From Streptomyces calvus (GTDB lineage: Bacteria; Actinomycetota; Actinomycetes; Streptomycetales; Streptomycetaceae), in contig NZ_VCNP01000049.1 of assembly GCF_006782915.1 (NCBI RefSeq), forward strand, positions 178,626 to 242,625: DNA of 64,000 bases. Direction: 5' to 3'. Positions 33,852 through 41,849 of this stretch are shown here, piece by piece. The notes under the pieces are model-generated. The model was not told the origin of the DNA. It did no database searches and was given only the letters and a program-made list of their open reading frames with translations. How positions within the stretch are numbered: the first letter of the stretch is position 1; the number at the start of each line of letters is the position of its first letter. Made by a program: the position numbers and the translations under genes.

Positions 33852-34586
33852 ATGAGCGCGGAGTTCGGCGGCCGGAGCGGCCGACAGGGCAGACTCTCCC
33901 AGTGGCTGCGCGGACGCCGCCCGAAGCAGGCCGCCGACGAAGGCGGCCGGGAAGCCCTGCTGCTCGCCGCCGCCGACGCGGGACTGCCGCTCGCACCCGC
34001 CGCCCACCCCGCCGGATACCGCTGCTCCTGCGACCGCGTGGGCTGTCCCACCCCCGCCCGGCACCCGGTGTCGTTCGCCTGGCAGACGCAGTCCACCACC
34101 GACCGCGCGCAGATCGAGCGCTGGGCCCGCCACCAGCCGCAGGCCAACTTCATCACCGCGACCGGCATGGTGCACGACGTCCTCGACGTCCCCCTCGACG
34201 CCGGCCGCGAGGCGCTCACCCGCCTGCTCGACGCCGGCATCGAGGTCGGCCCCGTCGCCGAGAGCGACGACGGCCGCATGCTGTTCTTCACCCTCACCCG
34301 CGGCACCCCCGAGGACGAGGACGAGTGGTGGCCGTGCGAGCTGGACTGCCACCCCGAGACCATGGACGAGCACCCCGGCCTGCGCTGGCACTGCCGAGGC
34401 TCCTACGTCCTCGTCCCGCCCGCCCGGCTGCCCGGCGACGACGACCAGTCGGTGCACTGGCTGCGCGGCCCCGAACACCCGCTGCCGGACCCGCTGAGCC
34501 TCCTCGAGGTCCTCACCGACTCCTGCGCCCGCCACGCCGGCGACCCGTCCGACCACGCCGGCACGGCCTGGCCCCTGCACCACTGA
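33852..34586 (+). CDS. Bifunctional DNA primase/polymerase (prim-pol) N-terminal domain protein
   Basis: A 244-aa protein with the prim-pol-like domain found as a stand-alone in Streptomyces. Characteristic parts are AADAGLPLAPAAHPAGYRC, the CxC...C-TPARHP motif (CSCDRVGCPTPARHPVSF), RWARHQPQANFITATG and DVPLDAGREAL. The conserved Cys residues may hold a metal. GAGGAGA precedes ATG 33852. Typical catalytic acidic residues of active prim-pols are not clearly preserved, so it may be non-catalytic. It converges with a lipoprotein gene 37 bp away. Confidence 0.85.
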   Translation: MSAEFGGRSGRQGRLSQWLRGRRPKQAADEGGREALLLAAADAGLPLAPAAHPAGYRCSCDRVGCPTPARHPVSFAWQTQSTTDRAQIERWARHQPQANFITATGMVHDVLDVPLDAGREALTRLLDAGIEVGPVAESDDGRMLFFTLTRGTPEDEDEWWPCELDCHPETMDEHPGLRWHCRGSYVLVPPARLPGDDDQSVHWLRGPEHPLPDPLSLLEVLTDSCARHAGDPSDHAGTAWPLHH

Positions 34587-34623
34587 CACCGCGCACGGGC
34601 CGGCCGCACGCGCCCTGCGCGCC

Positions 34624-35622
34624 CTACTCGCCCTTTGCCGACGTCAGCCCCTGGATCCGGCCCAGCACCTGCACCGGTCCGTCGGCCGGGTCCAGCGCCA
34701 CCTCGTTGGAGACGAACTCCATCGTCAGCGACTGGGTGATCTCCCCGTCCGTCAGCGCCAGCACGTCCTTGTTCGGCGTCGGCACGGACGCCCCGGCCGC
34801 CGCGGTCTGCTTCTCGAAGTGGCGCGTCGTGAAGAACACCAGCGCCCCGCCGTCCTCGGTGCGCAGCGCCAGCGGCGCGTAGTCGCCGTTCGTCATCGGC
34901 TCGTCGATGTACTGCGTGACCAGACCCGGGCGCTCCGCCCGCTTCGCGCGCAGCGCCCGCCACGCGCTGGTGTGCGGGCCGTCGGCGAACGTCTTCCCGC
35001 CGTCCTTCAGGAACGAGGCGTAGCCCTTGCTCAACTCGGCCGGCGGCACCGCCACATCCGTGGAGTTCGCCGGCACGGCCTCGGCCCAGCCGTTCTCGTC
35101 CGTCTTGAACTCCGGTACGTCGTCCGGGGCGACCAGCGTCAGGTACGCCACCTCCCACGGCTCGTCCAGGCCGTCCCGGGTGAACACCAGCAGCCAGCGC
35201 GCCGCGCCGCCCTTGTTGCCGGCCGCGTCCGCGACGAACCAGCGCGGCCAGCCCGCCTTCTCGACGATGGTGAACTTCGCGTCCGTCAGCTCCAGCGGCG
35301 CGTGACGCGGGTTGCCCTCCGGGCTGTTCGCCCGCCCGGCCTTCAGCCGCGCCCCGTCGATGTCGGCGAGGGCACCGGTGGTGTGCTCGGCGTCCAGGGA
35401 ACTGTCGTACGCCTTGTCGGCCGCGTTGTACGCGGCGGTGAACTCCTCCAGCGCCTTCGCGGCTTCCGCGCGGGTCGCGGCCGGCAGCACCTCGCGTTCC
35501 CCGTGCACCACCACACAGCCGCTCGCCGTCAGCGACACGGCGGTCGCCGACACCGCGACCAGCACGCTCCTGTTCCACCTGCGGAGCCTGTTGAGCCTTC
35601 GAAGGCCGAGATCCCTGCTCAT
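34624..35622 (-). CDS. Lipoprotein of unknown function
   Basis: A 332-aa predicted lipoprotein. An Arg-rich n-region (RRLNRLRRWNRS), a hydrophobic core and the lipobox LTASGC place the lipidated Cys at about residue 36. The mature part is hydrophilic and of mixed alpha/beta character (FTAAYNAADKAYDSSLDAEH, WPRWFVADA, WEVAYLTLVAPDDVPEF, GALVFFTTRHFEKQ). The pattern is common among Streptomyces lipoproteins, but I cannot name a function. The start at 35622 is the first Met after a stop and fits the signal peptide. Confidence 0.87.
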   Translation of the reverse strand: MSRDLGLRRLNRLRRWNRSVLVAVSATAVSLTASGCVVVHGEREVLPAATRAEAAKALEEFTAAYNAADKAYDSSLDAEHTTGALADIDGARLKAGRANSPEGNPRHAPLELTDAKFTIVEKAGWPRWFVADAAGNKGGAARWLLVFTRDGLDEPWEVAYLTLVAPDDVPEFKTDENGWAEAVPANSTDVAVPPAELSKGYASFLKDGGKTFADGPHTSAWRALRAKRAERPGLVTQYIDEPMTNGDYAPLALRTEDGGALVFFTTRHFEKQTAAAGASVPTPNKDVLALTDGEITQSLTMEFVSNEVALDPADGPVQVLGRIQGLTSAKGE

Positions 35623-36007
35623 CCGGTTCCGTCACCCTCCCCTTTCCGCAGGCGAACCTTACCGGCCCCCGATCACGGCCGGGCACCCGGAGCACACAGC
35701 CGGTCCAGCCCCGGGGCCACCGGCCCGCGGCGCGTCGGACCGCGGGCGCCGGATCCCGGTGGGAAGCACCGGGACGGCGCCCGGAGTCGACCGGACGATT
35801 CCGAGTGGGGCGGATGTCGGTGGCGGGCGGCAGTGGCCGGACGAATTCGGTCACCCGGAAGAACCCGAGCAGTGGCCGTGGGCTCACCACGGTGATTGGC
35901 TGAGGCGACGAGCGGCAGGTGCTCGACGGGCGGCAGTTGCTCAACGGTCCACCGCTCCGTCCCGAACACCGAATCCACAAGCGACGGCAGCGGAGAGACG
36001 GTGAGTG
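35623..36007. other. 385-bp intergenic region, no gene supported
   Basis: It separates the leftward lipoprotein gene from rightward small genes. Near 35910-35960 a degenerate direct repeat of the form GACGRGCGGCAGKTGCTCRACGG occurs twice. A GGAGAGACG site at its right end serves the small gene at 36008. Nothing else was recognised. Confidence 0.4.
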
Positions 36008-36235
36008 ATGGCGAACAACGGCGGACAGCAGTTCCGGGTCGAGCTCGATGGAATCGATCTCAGTGACGAAGTGGTGCAACGAATCGACAATGCGCTTCGC
36101 AAGGCCGTGCTCACGGAACTGGCCACGGTCAACCTAGGTGGCCGCGCAGTCGACCTCCTGGGGACAGGTTTGAGCGTGGACCGCATTGCCGAGGGAGGCC
36201 ATACGCAAGGCATCCGGGTCCGGAAGGTGAGGTAG
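36008..36235 (+). CDS. Small orphan peptide or protein (75 aa)
   Basis: A 75-aa open frame beginning MANNGGQQFRVELDGIDLSD, with a predicted amphipathic helix (EVVQRIDNALRKAVLTELAT) and a basic C-terminus (GIRVRKVR). It has no hydrophobic span and no Cys. It ends directly against the next start (TAG then ATG), so the two are coupled. Codon use is less GC-rich than in surrounding genes. The layout recalls a short peptide or adaptor placed before its processing partner, but no family is recognised. The purine-rich GGAGAGACG upstream and the coupling support translation. Confidence 0.6.
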   Translation: MANNGGQQFRVELDGIDLSDEVVQRIDNALRKAVLTELATVNLGGRAVDLLGTGLSVDRIAEGGHTQGIRVRKVR

Positions 36236-36670
36236 ATGCTTCCTTCCAACCCCCGTCCCACGGGCTCGACACCAGGCCGTGGAGCCGGCACGCGAGACGC
36301 GCCGCTGTGCCCCAGCAGCACGTGTCATGAGGGAGCCGCGGTGATCGGAGTGCTCGGGGAGAACGGACGCCTGGGATATCTGCGCCCCTCGATCACTGTG
36401 GACGAGCAGTTCATCGATGCGTGCGAAGGGCACGGTGACCCGGAAACACGCTTTCGCTTCGCCGATCGTTGTGTCGAGAACTCCTGTGAACACTGGAGTG
36501 GTGCGCGCTGTTCCCTCATCGGCCGCTTGATGACCGCCGGACGTGACACCGGCGCGGCACAGAGCGCGGAACTGCCCAGGTGCGCCATCCGCTCCGCATG
36601 CAAGTGGTTCTCGCAGGAGGGACCGCAGGCCTGCGCGATCTGCCCGGTCGTCGTCTACCGGCCTGCGTAG
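36236..36670 (+). CDS. Cys-rich orphan protein, possible metal binder
   Basis: A 144-aa protein with two Cys clusters: CVENSC followed by HWSGARC in the middle, and CAIRSAC with KWFSQEGPQACAICP near the C-terminus. CPSSTC near the N-terminus is a third. The arrangement suggests a zinc or Fe-S site. It starts at the ATG immediately after the stop of the 75-aa gene; the first 30 residues look poorly conserved, so a later start (for example the GTG before IGVLGENG) is possible. The function is unknown. Lower GC than the neighbourhood suggests transfer. Confidence 0.6.
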   Translation: MLPSNPRPTGSTPGRGAGTRDAPLCPSSTCHEGAAVIGVLGENGRLGYLRPSITVDEQFIDACEGHGDPETRFRFADRCVENSCEHWSGARCSLIGRLMTAGRDTGAAQSAELPRCAIRSACKWFSQEGPQACAICPVVVYRPA

Positions 36671-36709
36671 TGCGCCGCGTCCCGGTCGGCCTGCTGCTGC
36701 CGGCGCGAG

Positions 36710-37333
36710 TCACCGTTCCGGTTGGCACGACACCACGCGGCAACACCCGTTGCCCATGGGGGCCCATCCGCTCGTGGACGACGCCCACCTGGCCGTGGGG
36801 AAGTTGTCGCTCACTTCACCGATGCCGATTCCGTGCACATGCACAGAAGGCTTCTTGTGTTCGGCAAGTGTCGCATCGTCCAGGTGGAAGGCGAAGATCT
36901 GCTTCACCTCAACGCCGGTAACAACACTGGCTACCGCACCCTCCTCGCTGACTATGCGTGCCACCCACCGTCCCTCGTCGTGGTCAGGCCCCTCCACGAA
37001 TTCGATCCAGTTGTAGTACGTTCCTGGAGCGAGATACGGAAGGTCGCCGTACGGGCTACCGGACACGATGATTTTGTATTGCAGCCTTCCTTCAGAAATG
37101 AGTTGGAGGATCGGGTGCTCCGACAGGCTGCACGGCACATACTCGATACTGCCGTTGTCGCTCCGCGCCACGAAGCTTTCTTCTTCGTGGAAGTGGGCCG
37201 CGTTCGCGATCTCCAATATGCTGTCGACGCTCTTCGGCGCCGGACGGGCCCCGATCACTATCAGAGTGATAGCGCCGGTGTGCCGCCTGAATTCCTGCAG
37301 AGGCATGTCGTGGTCGTGGGAGTGTCCACCCAT
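36710..37333 (-). CDS. Orphan protein with His-rich N-terminus
   Basis: A 207-aa open frame on the minus strand. The N-terminus MGGHSHDHDMPLQEF is His/Asp-rich and could bind metal. The body is an ordered soluble protein (ITLIVIGARPAPKSVDSILE, ILQLISEGRLQYKIIVSGSP, TYYNWIEFVEGPDHDEGRW, HKKPSVHVHGIGIGE). The start at 37333 follows AAGGTGAGAAG and lies 5 nt after the stop of the upstream minus-strand frame. The last 25 residues are atypical. No family is recognised. Its AT-richer codon use matches the two convergent small genes, so the group probably arrived together. Confidence 0.6.
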   Translation of the reverse strand: MGGHSHDHDMPLQEFRRHTGAITLIVIGARPAPKSVDSILEIANAAHFHEEESFVARSDNGSIEYVPCSLSEHPILQLISEGRLQYKIIVSGSPYGDLPYLAPGTYYNWIEFVEGPDHDEGRWVARIVSEEGAVASVVTGVEVKQIFAFHLDDATLAEHKKPSVHVHGIGIGEVSDNFPTARWASSTSGWAPMGNGCCRVVSCQPER

Positions 37334-37338
37334 TCTTC

Positions 37339-37707
37339 TCACCTTGACGCAATGGTTGCCGGTCGGTCGTTGCTCACACGGTGGAAAGTCAGCGACTCCT
37401 TGGGAGGGGAGCTGGGCCGGCTGCCGGCCATCTCGTCCGCACCGCATCGCATCGCAATGCGCAGGATGGCCGGATCAGGCCTGCCGAGGGTCAACTCGGC
37501 ATGGAGTCGGCCAGGTTCATCGACCGTCACGTCGCGTTCCGACCATGACCCGGTCTCTCCTTCGAGAGACCGGGGAGGGGGTCGGAACCGATGGAGCCGA
37601 GCTCCTCTCTCAAGGGTGACTCCGATCGGTTTCTCATGCCACTCCAGGCGCTCGCGCTGTTCCCGCACTGTGCCACGGGCCGTGGCCTGCGGCACAGTGC
37701 GGACCAC
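37339..37707 (-). CDS. Small orphan protein upstream of the His-rich gene
   Basis: A 122-aa frame (shorter if it starts at an internal GTG encoding the V of VREQRERLEWHEKP). It is Arg/Glu-rich, with no membrane segment and no recognised domain. It is supported mainly by its placement: its TGA is 5 nt before the well-placed start of the downstream gene on the same strand, and the stretch has lower GC than a chance open frame would need. A small hairpin (CGGCAC/GTGCCG, 37718-37735) lies between it and the serine hydrolase gene. It could still be spurious. Confidence 0.35.
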   Translation of the reverse strand: MVRTVPQATARGTVREQRERLEWHEKPIGVTLERGARLHRFRPPPRSLEGETGSWSERDVTVDEPGRLHAELTLGRPDPAILRIAMRCGADEMAGSRPSSPPKESLTFHRVSNDRPATIASR

Positions 37708-37750
37708 AGCAGCCTCACGGCACTGGGCCGTGCCGCACCCCTGAGGGCCC

Positions 37751-38908
37751 CTAGCGGTTGAAGGCGGGCAGGGCGAAGCGTGCGACGAGCGGGAAGCCGT
37801 CCTCCCGGGCGCTCTTGGCGTTCACCGAGTACACGACCGTCCGGGACAGGTCACGGGTCGCCGCCAGCACCGTGTGGTAGCCGGGCCGCGACCCCGTCTT
37901 GCCCCAGATCTCCGTCCCGTTGTGGACGAAGCGCTGCCAGGCCATGCCGTACGTCGCGCCCTCGATGTCCGGCACGGTGAACATCTGGTCCAGCAGCGGC
38001 CGCGGCACCACACGGCCCCCGAACAGGGCGACCAGGAAACGCTCCAGGTCGGCGGTGGTGGAGATCATGTTCCCGGCCGCCCAGCGGTCGGACATGTTCC
38101 ACTCCGTGACGTCGGTCGTCACACCGCCGATGTCCGCGTACGCCCGGTTGTGCGGGCCGTGGATGCGCGGGTCGGGTCCGGCCGGGAAGCCCGTGTGCCG
38201 CATGCCCAGCGGACGGAAGATCCGCACGTCGGCCTGGTGCTCGTAGCTGTCGCCGGTCACCTTCTCGATCAGCAGGCCGAGCACCGTGTAGTCGATGTTC
38301 TGGTACACCTGCCGCTCGCCCGGAGCGGAGGCCGGCCCCTCCGCGACGGCCGTGGCGACCACCCGCTCCGGAGTGAGGGTCCGGAACCGGTTCTCGTACA
38401 TCTCCTCCGTGGTCGAGCCGAGGTTCGCACCCGGTCGCAGACCGCTCGTGTACGTCAGCAGGTGCCGTACGGTGGGCGGCTCGGTGAAGGAGGACGGCAG
38501 CAGCCCGGGCAGATAGCGGGTGACCGGCGCGTCCAGGTCGACCCGGCCCTCCGCGACGAGCCGGAGCACGAGCGCGGCGGTGACCGTCTTCGTCGTCGAC
38601 CCGGCCCGGAACCGCGCGTTCTCCCGCGCAGGCGCGCCCGTGCGCAGGTCGCGCACACCGGCGCTCCCCGTCCAGCGGCCCTTCCCGCCCACCCGGACCA
38701 GCGCCGCCGAGACGTCCCCGTCCGGGATGCCGACGAGCGCCCGCTCCAACGCGGCGGTGTCGGGCCCGTCGGCGGCGGCTGCCGTGACGGACGGGAGCGG
38801 GGACTGCGGCCGGGCGGGGGCCGCCCCGGCGAGCGGACCGAGGACCAGGGCCCCCAGCACCGCGGAGACCAGCACGGTACGGGCACGGGCGCGAGTACGA
38901 ACGTTCAT
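37751..38908 (-). CDS. Secreted serine hydrolase / D-alanyl-D-alanine carboxypeptidase-like
   Basis: A 385-aa beta-lactamase-fold enzyme with a signal peptide (RTVLVSAVLGALVLGPLAGA, cleavage after about residue 30). The catalytic motifs are STTK, the Tyr motif YQN in ERQVYQNIDY, and KTG in WGKTGSRPGY. RHLLTYTSGLRPG and PLGMRHTGFP are family signatures. Streptomyces relatives act on cell-wall peptides or esters. The start at 38908 gives a good n-region (MNVRTRARART). It stands alone on the minus strand. Confidence 0.93.
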   Translation of the reverse strand: MNVRTRARARTVLVSAVLGALVLGPLAGAAPARPQSPLPSVTAAAADGPDTAALERALVGIPDGDVSAALVRVGGKGRWTGSAGVRDLRTGAPARENARFRAGSTTKTVTAALVLRLVAEGRVDLDAPVTRYLPGLLPSSFTEPPTVRHLLTYTSGLRPGANLGSTTEEMYENRFRTLTPERVVATAVAEGPASAPGERQVYQNIDYTVLGLLIEKVTGDSYEHQADVRIFRPLGMRHTGFPAGPDPRIHGPHNRAYADIGGVTTDVTEWNMSDRWAAGNMISTTADLERFLVALFGGRVVPRPLLDQMFTVPDIEGATYGMAWQRFVHNGTEIWGKTGSRPGYHTVLAATRDLSRTVVYSVNAKSAREDGFPLVARFALPAFNR

Positions 38909-39257
38909 GGGCCGAAGCTCCTGCGTTTCGGAGGGAGTTGCGTTGCTCGGACGCACTCCATCCTGGTGATCACGCACGCCCGCGAGATCCTGCACACAGA
39001 GGAGACCACCCCCGCATATCCGGCCCCGGCCCCTCGGGGGTCACCCCTAGGTGTGCCCTCGGCGGGCCACGCGGGCGCGAGCGGCGTGGGCCACCAGGGC
39101 TTCGCCGCACTCAGGACCGCGGCCGCGACCCTCGCGATCGCCGGCACCCGCACCGTCCCGCTGTTCGCCCCGGCTCGGCCCCCACCCCCGTCACCCCGGC
39201 GGCCGTCGCGAAGTGCGCGCGCCGCCACTCCGCTCCGCGCGGTGCTTGAATGCCCCC
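38909..39257. other. 349-bp divergent promoter region
   Basis: It separates the leftward serine hydrolase from the rightward PhzF gene. The segment nearest the hydrolase (38909-39010) is less GC-rich and probably carries its promoter. No operator-like dyad or small gene could be supported. Confidence 0.4.
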
Positions 39258-39902
39258 GTGACTGACTACGACGTGCTGCGCGTCTTCTGCGGCCCCCGCG
39301 GCGGATACGGCAACGAACTCGGCGTCGTCCGCGACGGCTCCGTACTGCCCGAGCGGGACGACCGGCAGGCGTTCGCCGCGAAACTCGGTTTCAGCGAGAC
39401 CGTGTTCGTCGACGACCCCGAGCGCGGCGTCATCGACATCTACACCCCCACCCTGCGCCTGCCCTTCGCCGGCCACCCCTGCGTCGGCACGGCCTGGCTG
39501 CTCGACGTGCCCGAACTCGTCACCCCGGCCGGGGTGGTGGGCGCCCGGCAGGACGGCGAGTTCTGCTGGATCGAGGCCCGCGCGGAGTGGGTGCCGCCGC
39601 GCACCCTGCGCCAGTACGCCACCGCCGCCGAGGTCGACGACCTGCCCGTCCCGCCGAAGGGCGAGTGGATCTACGCCTGGGCCTGGCTGGACGAGGCGGC
39701 CGGTCGCGTCCGCGCCCGCGCCTTCCCCGGCCGCGACGACGGCATCGACGAGGACGAGGCGACGGGCGCCGCAGCCCTCCTCCTCACCGACCGCCTCGGC
39801 CGCGCCCTGAACATCACCCAGGGCACCGGCTCCCAGATCCTCACGGCCCCGCAACCGGAGGGCTGGACGGAAGTCGGCGGCAGGGTCCACCTGGAACGCT
39901 GA
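39258..39902 (+). CDS. PhzF-family isomerase-like protein, short form
   Basis: A 214-aa member of the PhzF phenazine-biosynthesis/epimerase fold. It has the active-site motif GNELGVV, FAGHPCVGTAW in the first domain, and GIDEDEATGAAA, which corresponds to the second glycine-rich ligand loop. Standard members have about 260-300 aa, so part of the inter-domain region is missing. The GTG at 39258 is used because the upstream frame is promoter DNA. The substrate is unknown; nothing nearby suggests phenazine synthesis. Confidence 0.85.
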   Translation: MTDYDVLRVFCGPRGGYGNELGVVRDGSVLPERDDRQAFAAKLGFSETVFVDDPERGVIDIYTPTLRLPFAGHPCVGTAWLLDVPELVTPAGVVGARQDGEFCWIEARAEWVPPRTLRQYATAAEVDDLPVPPKGEWIYAWAWLDEAAGRVRARAFPGRDDGIDEDEATGAAALLLTDRLGRALNITQGTGSQILTAPQPEGWTEVGGRVHLER

Positions 39903-40098
39903 CCGCAACACCGCGGGGTGGCGGCCCCGGAGCTGCTGCCGGTTCACGAGGTCGGCACCGGCGCCGGGGCCGTCGGCGGAGGATTTACGGCACACTTGTT
40001 CGAAGGCGCGCTTGTGGTGTGGAACCTTGGTCGCAGCAGGTGAAGGCGCCGTAAATGCTGGGCCACGGAGCCGGTTCCCGTCCCTGGTGGAGGTCCTG

Positions 40099-40296
40099 AT
40101 GAGCACGCCCACACCGGAAGACCTCAGCTCCCCGCCGCTCCGGCCGCGCCTGTCGGTCGAGGAGTTGTTGGCGGCCAAGGACACCCAACCGATCCGCTCC
40201 CTGGACGATCTCGCCGCCGACACGTTCCAGTCGGATGAGGAACTGGAAGAGTTCCGCGCCTTCACGTGCGCCGAGCGCCACCGAGACGTCGCCTGA
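40099..40296 (+). CDS. Antitoxin of a PIN-type toxin-antitoxin pair
   Basis: A 65-aa acidic protein (RLSVEELLAAKDTQPIRSLD, then FQSDEELEEFRAF) of the kind found immediately before PIN-domain toxins in Streptomyces. TGGAGG lies 5 nt before ATG 40099. No classical ribbon-helix-helix is evident; the C-terminal acidic helix probably wraps the toxin. The toxin frame begins 6 nt after its stop but has a stop as second codon, so the pair may now be antitoxin-only. Confidence 0.75.
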   Translation: MSTPTPEDLSSPPLRPRLSVEELLAAKDTQPIRSLDDLAADTFQSDEELEEFRAFTCAERHRDVA

Positions 40297-40302
40297 CGCC
40301 AC

Positions 40303-40707
40303 ATGTAACCCGTCATCCTCGACACCGACGTCGCCTCCCTGTCGCACAAGCGCAAGCTCACCGGGCCGCTCGCCACTCGCCTCATCGGTCGCAGGCCGCT
40401 GATCACCTTCGTCACCTACGGCGAACTGACCGAGTGGACGGAGATCCGCCACTGGGGGGCCCGCAGCCGCCAGGAACTCGCCGACTGGCTCGCCGGCATC
40501 CCCGTCCTGCCCGGCGACGAGCCCGTTGCCGTCACCTGGGGACGGCTCTCCGCCGCCGGGATACAGCGTGGCCGGCCCCGCCCGGCCAACGACATGTGGA
40601 TTGCCGCCTGTGCCCTCACCTACGACCTGCCGCTGGCCACGCCCAACCTCAAAGACTACGAGGACTTCCGCCTCCACCACGGCCTCCGCATCCTCGGTGC
40701 CGACTAG
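40303..40707 (+). pseudogene. PIN-domain (VapC-like) toxin with nonsense codon at position 2
   Basis: From 40309 to the TAG at 40705 an uninterrupted frame encodes a complete PIN RNase: PVILDTDVASLSHKRKLTG, FVTYGELTEW, RPANDMWIAACAL and LKDYEDF carry all expected acidic residues. The natural start ATG (40303-40305) is followed directly by TAA (40306-40308), then Pro-Val-Ile-Leu-Asp. No other ATG, GTG or TTG precedes the first catalytic Asp in frame. Either a single-base nonsense mutation silenced the toxin, initiation is non-canonical, or there is a base-call error. Confidence 0.8.
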
Positions 40708-40902
40708 CTGCCGCCTCCGACGGCAACGGACTCCACACCGCCGCACCTCCACGCGCCCCTGGGAGGGCGTGCACGCGCTCTGGATCCGCCGCTGTATGCA
40801 CGGGCCCGGACGTGCGGCTGCGCGCCGCCGAAGCGCTGACCGTACGGACGCGGAAGTGCGCCGGGCGATGAGCGGCTGCGGCTGTTGTGACGGCGGTCGG
40901 TG

Positions 40903-41550
40903 TCATGCCGTCATGGGGAACTCCTCGCCGAGTGCCCGGAAGACGTCCGTGTTCAGGGCGAACGCGCGCTTGCACTCGGCGACGATGCGCTGCTTCTCCA
41001 GGTCGTCCACCGGGACCGCGTCCAGCAGTTCGCGGTAACTCCGCTTGAAGGCGGCCGGGTTGGGGATCTGCTCGAAGACGTAGAAGCGGACGCCGTCGCC
41101 CTTGCGGGCGAAGCCCCAGGCCCGCTCCGCGCGGTCGCGGATGATCTGGCCGCCGGACAGGTCGCCCAGGTAGCGCGTGTAGTGGTGGGCGACGTAGCCG
41201 GCCGGCCAGTCGCGGGCGCAGGCGGCGACCCGGTCGGCGTAGGTGCGGGTCGCGGGCAGCGCGGTCAGGCCGGTGCGCCAGCCGGGGCCGCGCAGGTGGG
41301 CCAGGTCCCGCTCCAGCGAGGCCAGCCGGAACAGCTCCGGCCGGACGAACGGGCCGGCCACCGGGTCCGGAGCCAGCCGCTCCGCCGCGGACTCCAGTGC
41401 CTCGTACACGAACCACAGCTGCTCGGTGTACCGGGCGTACGCCTCCACCCCCAGGCGGCCGCCCAGCAGGTCGCTCATGAACGTCGACGTCTCCGCCTCC
41501 ATGTGCTGCTCGTGGGAGGCGGTGCGGATGAGAGTGGAGAAGGAGTCCAT
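40903..41550 (-). CDS. Biliverdin-producing heme oxygenase (HmuO-type)
   Basis: A 215-aa all-helical heme oxygenase that opens heme to biliverdin, CO and iron. The proximal heme His lies in the N-terminal HEQHMEAE segment, and the distal helix is YLGDLSGGQIIRDRA with the conserved Gly kinks. RFYVFEQIPNPAAFK is also characteristic. The start at 41550 fits the family. A 19-bp iron box lies 13-31 bp upstream, so it should be repressed by the DmdR/IdeR regulator when iron is plentiful. It serves iron acquisition from heme. Confidence 0.95.
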   Translation of the reverse strand: MDSFSTLIRTASHEQHMEAETSTFMSDLLGGRLGVEAYARYTEQLWFVYEALESAAERLAPDPVAGPFVRPELFRLASLERDLAHLRGPGWRTGLTALPATRTYADRVAACARDWPAGYVAHHYTRYLGDLSGGQIIRDRAERAWGFARKGDGVRFYVFEQIPNPAAFKRSYRELLDAVPVDDLEKQRIVAECKRAFALNTDVFRALGEEFPMTA

Positions 41551-41562
41551 GCCCCAAGTTTC

Positions 41563-41581
41563 TGTGGTTAGGCTTACCTAA
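41563..41581 (-). promoter_or_regulatory. Iron box (DmdR1/IdeR-type operator)
   Basis: TGTGGTTAGGCTTACCTAA matches 16 of 19 positions of TTAGGTTAGGCTAACCTAA, with the right-hand TTAGGCTTACCTAA nearly perfect. It is placed immediately upstream of heme oxygenase, as expected for iron-dependent repression. Confidence 0.85.
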
Positions 41582-41588
41582 GTCAACG

Positions 41589-41613
41589 GTTTCCCGACAG
41601 GTTGTCGGGAAAC
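41589..41613 (-). terminator. 11-bp hairpin upstream of heme oxygenase
   Basis: GTTTCCCGACA and TGTCGGGAAAC pair perfectly around GGT. It lies in the path of leftward transcription from map and 8 bp before the iron box, so it probably insulates heme oxygenase from read-through. A regulatory dyad is an alternative. Confidence 0.6.
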
Positions 41614-41636
41614 CTCCCCGTGCCGGTCCCGACGCA

Positions 41637-41730
41637 AACAACACGGCCCGCGCAAACAACACGGCCACGCGCGAACAACACGGCCACGCGCGAACAACAC
41701 GGCCACGCGCGAACAACAGGGGCCGCGCAA
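41637..41730. repeat. 18-19 bp tandem repeat, about five copies
   Basis: Units beginning AACAAC start at 41637, 41655, 41674, 41693 and 41712. The consensus is AACAACACGGCCACGCGCG, and copies 2-4 are identical. The array fills the gap between map and heme oxygenase. Confidence 0.9.
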
Positions 41731-41807
41731 GCCAGAGGGCCCGCACAAGCAACAGGACGCCTGCGTGAACCACAGGTGCGTAAACACCAGGGGCCGCGCA
41801 CGCAACA

Positions 41808-41838
41808 GGGCCCGCCCTCTGTGGAAGAGAGCGGGCCC
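41808..41838 (-). terminator. Terminator of map
   Basis: GGGCCCGC (41808-41815) pairs with GCGGGCCC (41831-41838), extended by CTCT/AGAG inside. It begins 12 bp past the map stop in the direction of transcription. Confidence 0.75.
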
Positions 41839-41849
41839 GCGGGGGAGGG

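Noticed and set aside
41637..41730. 19-bp array considered as a CRISPR or plasmid iteron origin
   Set aside because: No spacers, no rep gene, and the array lies between two core genes.
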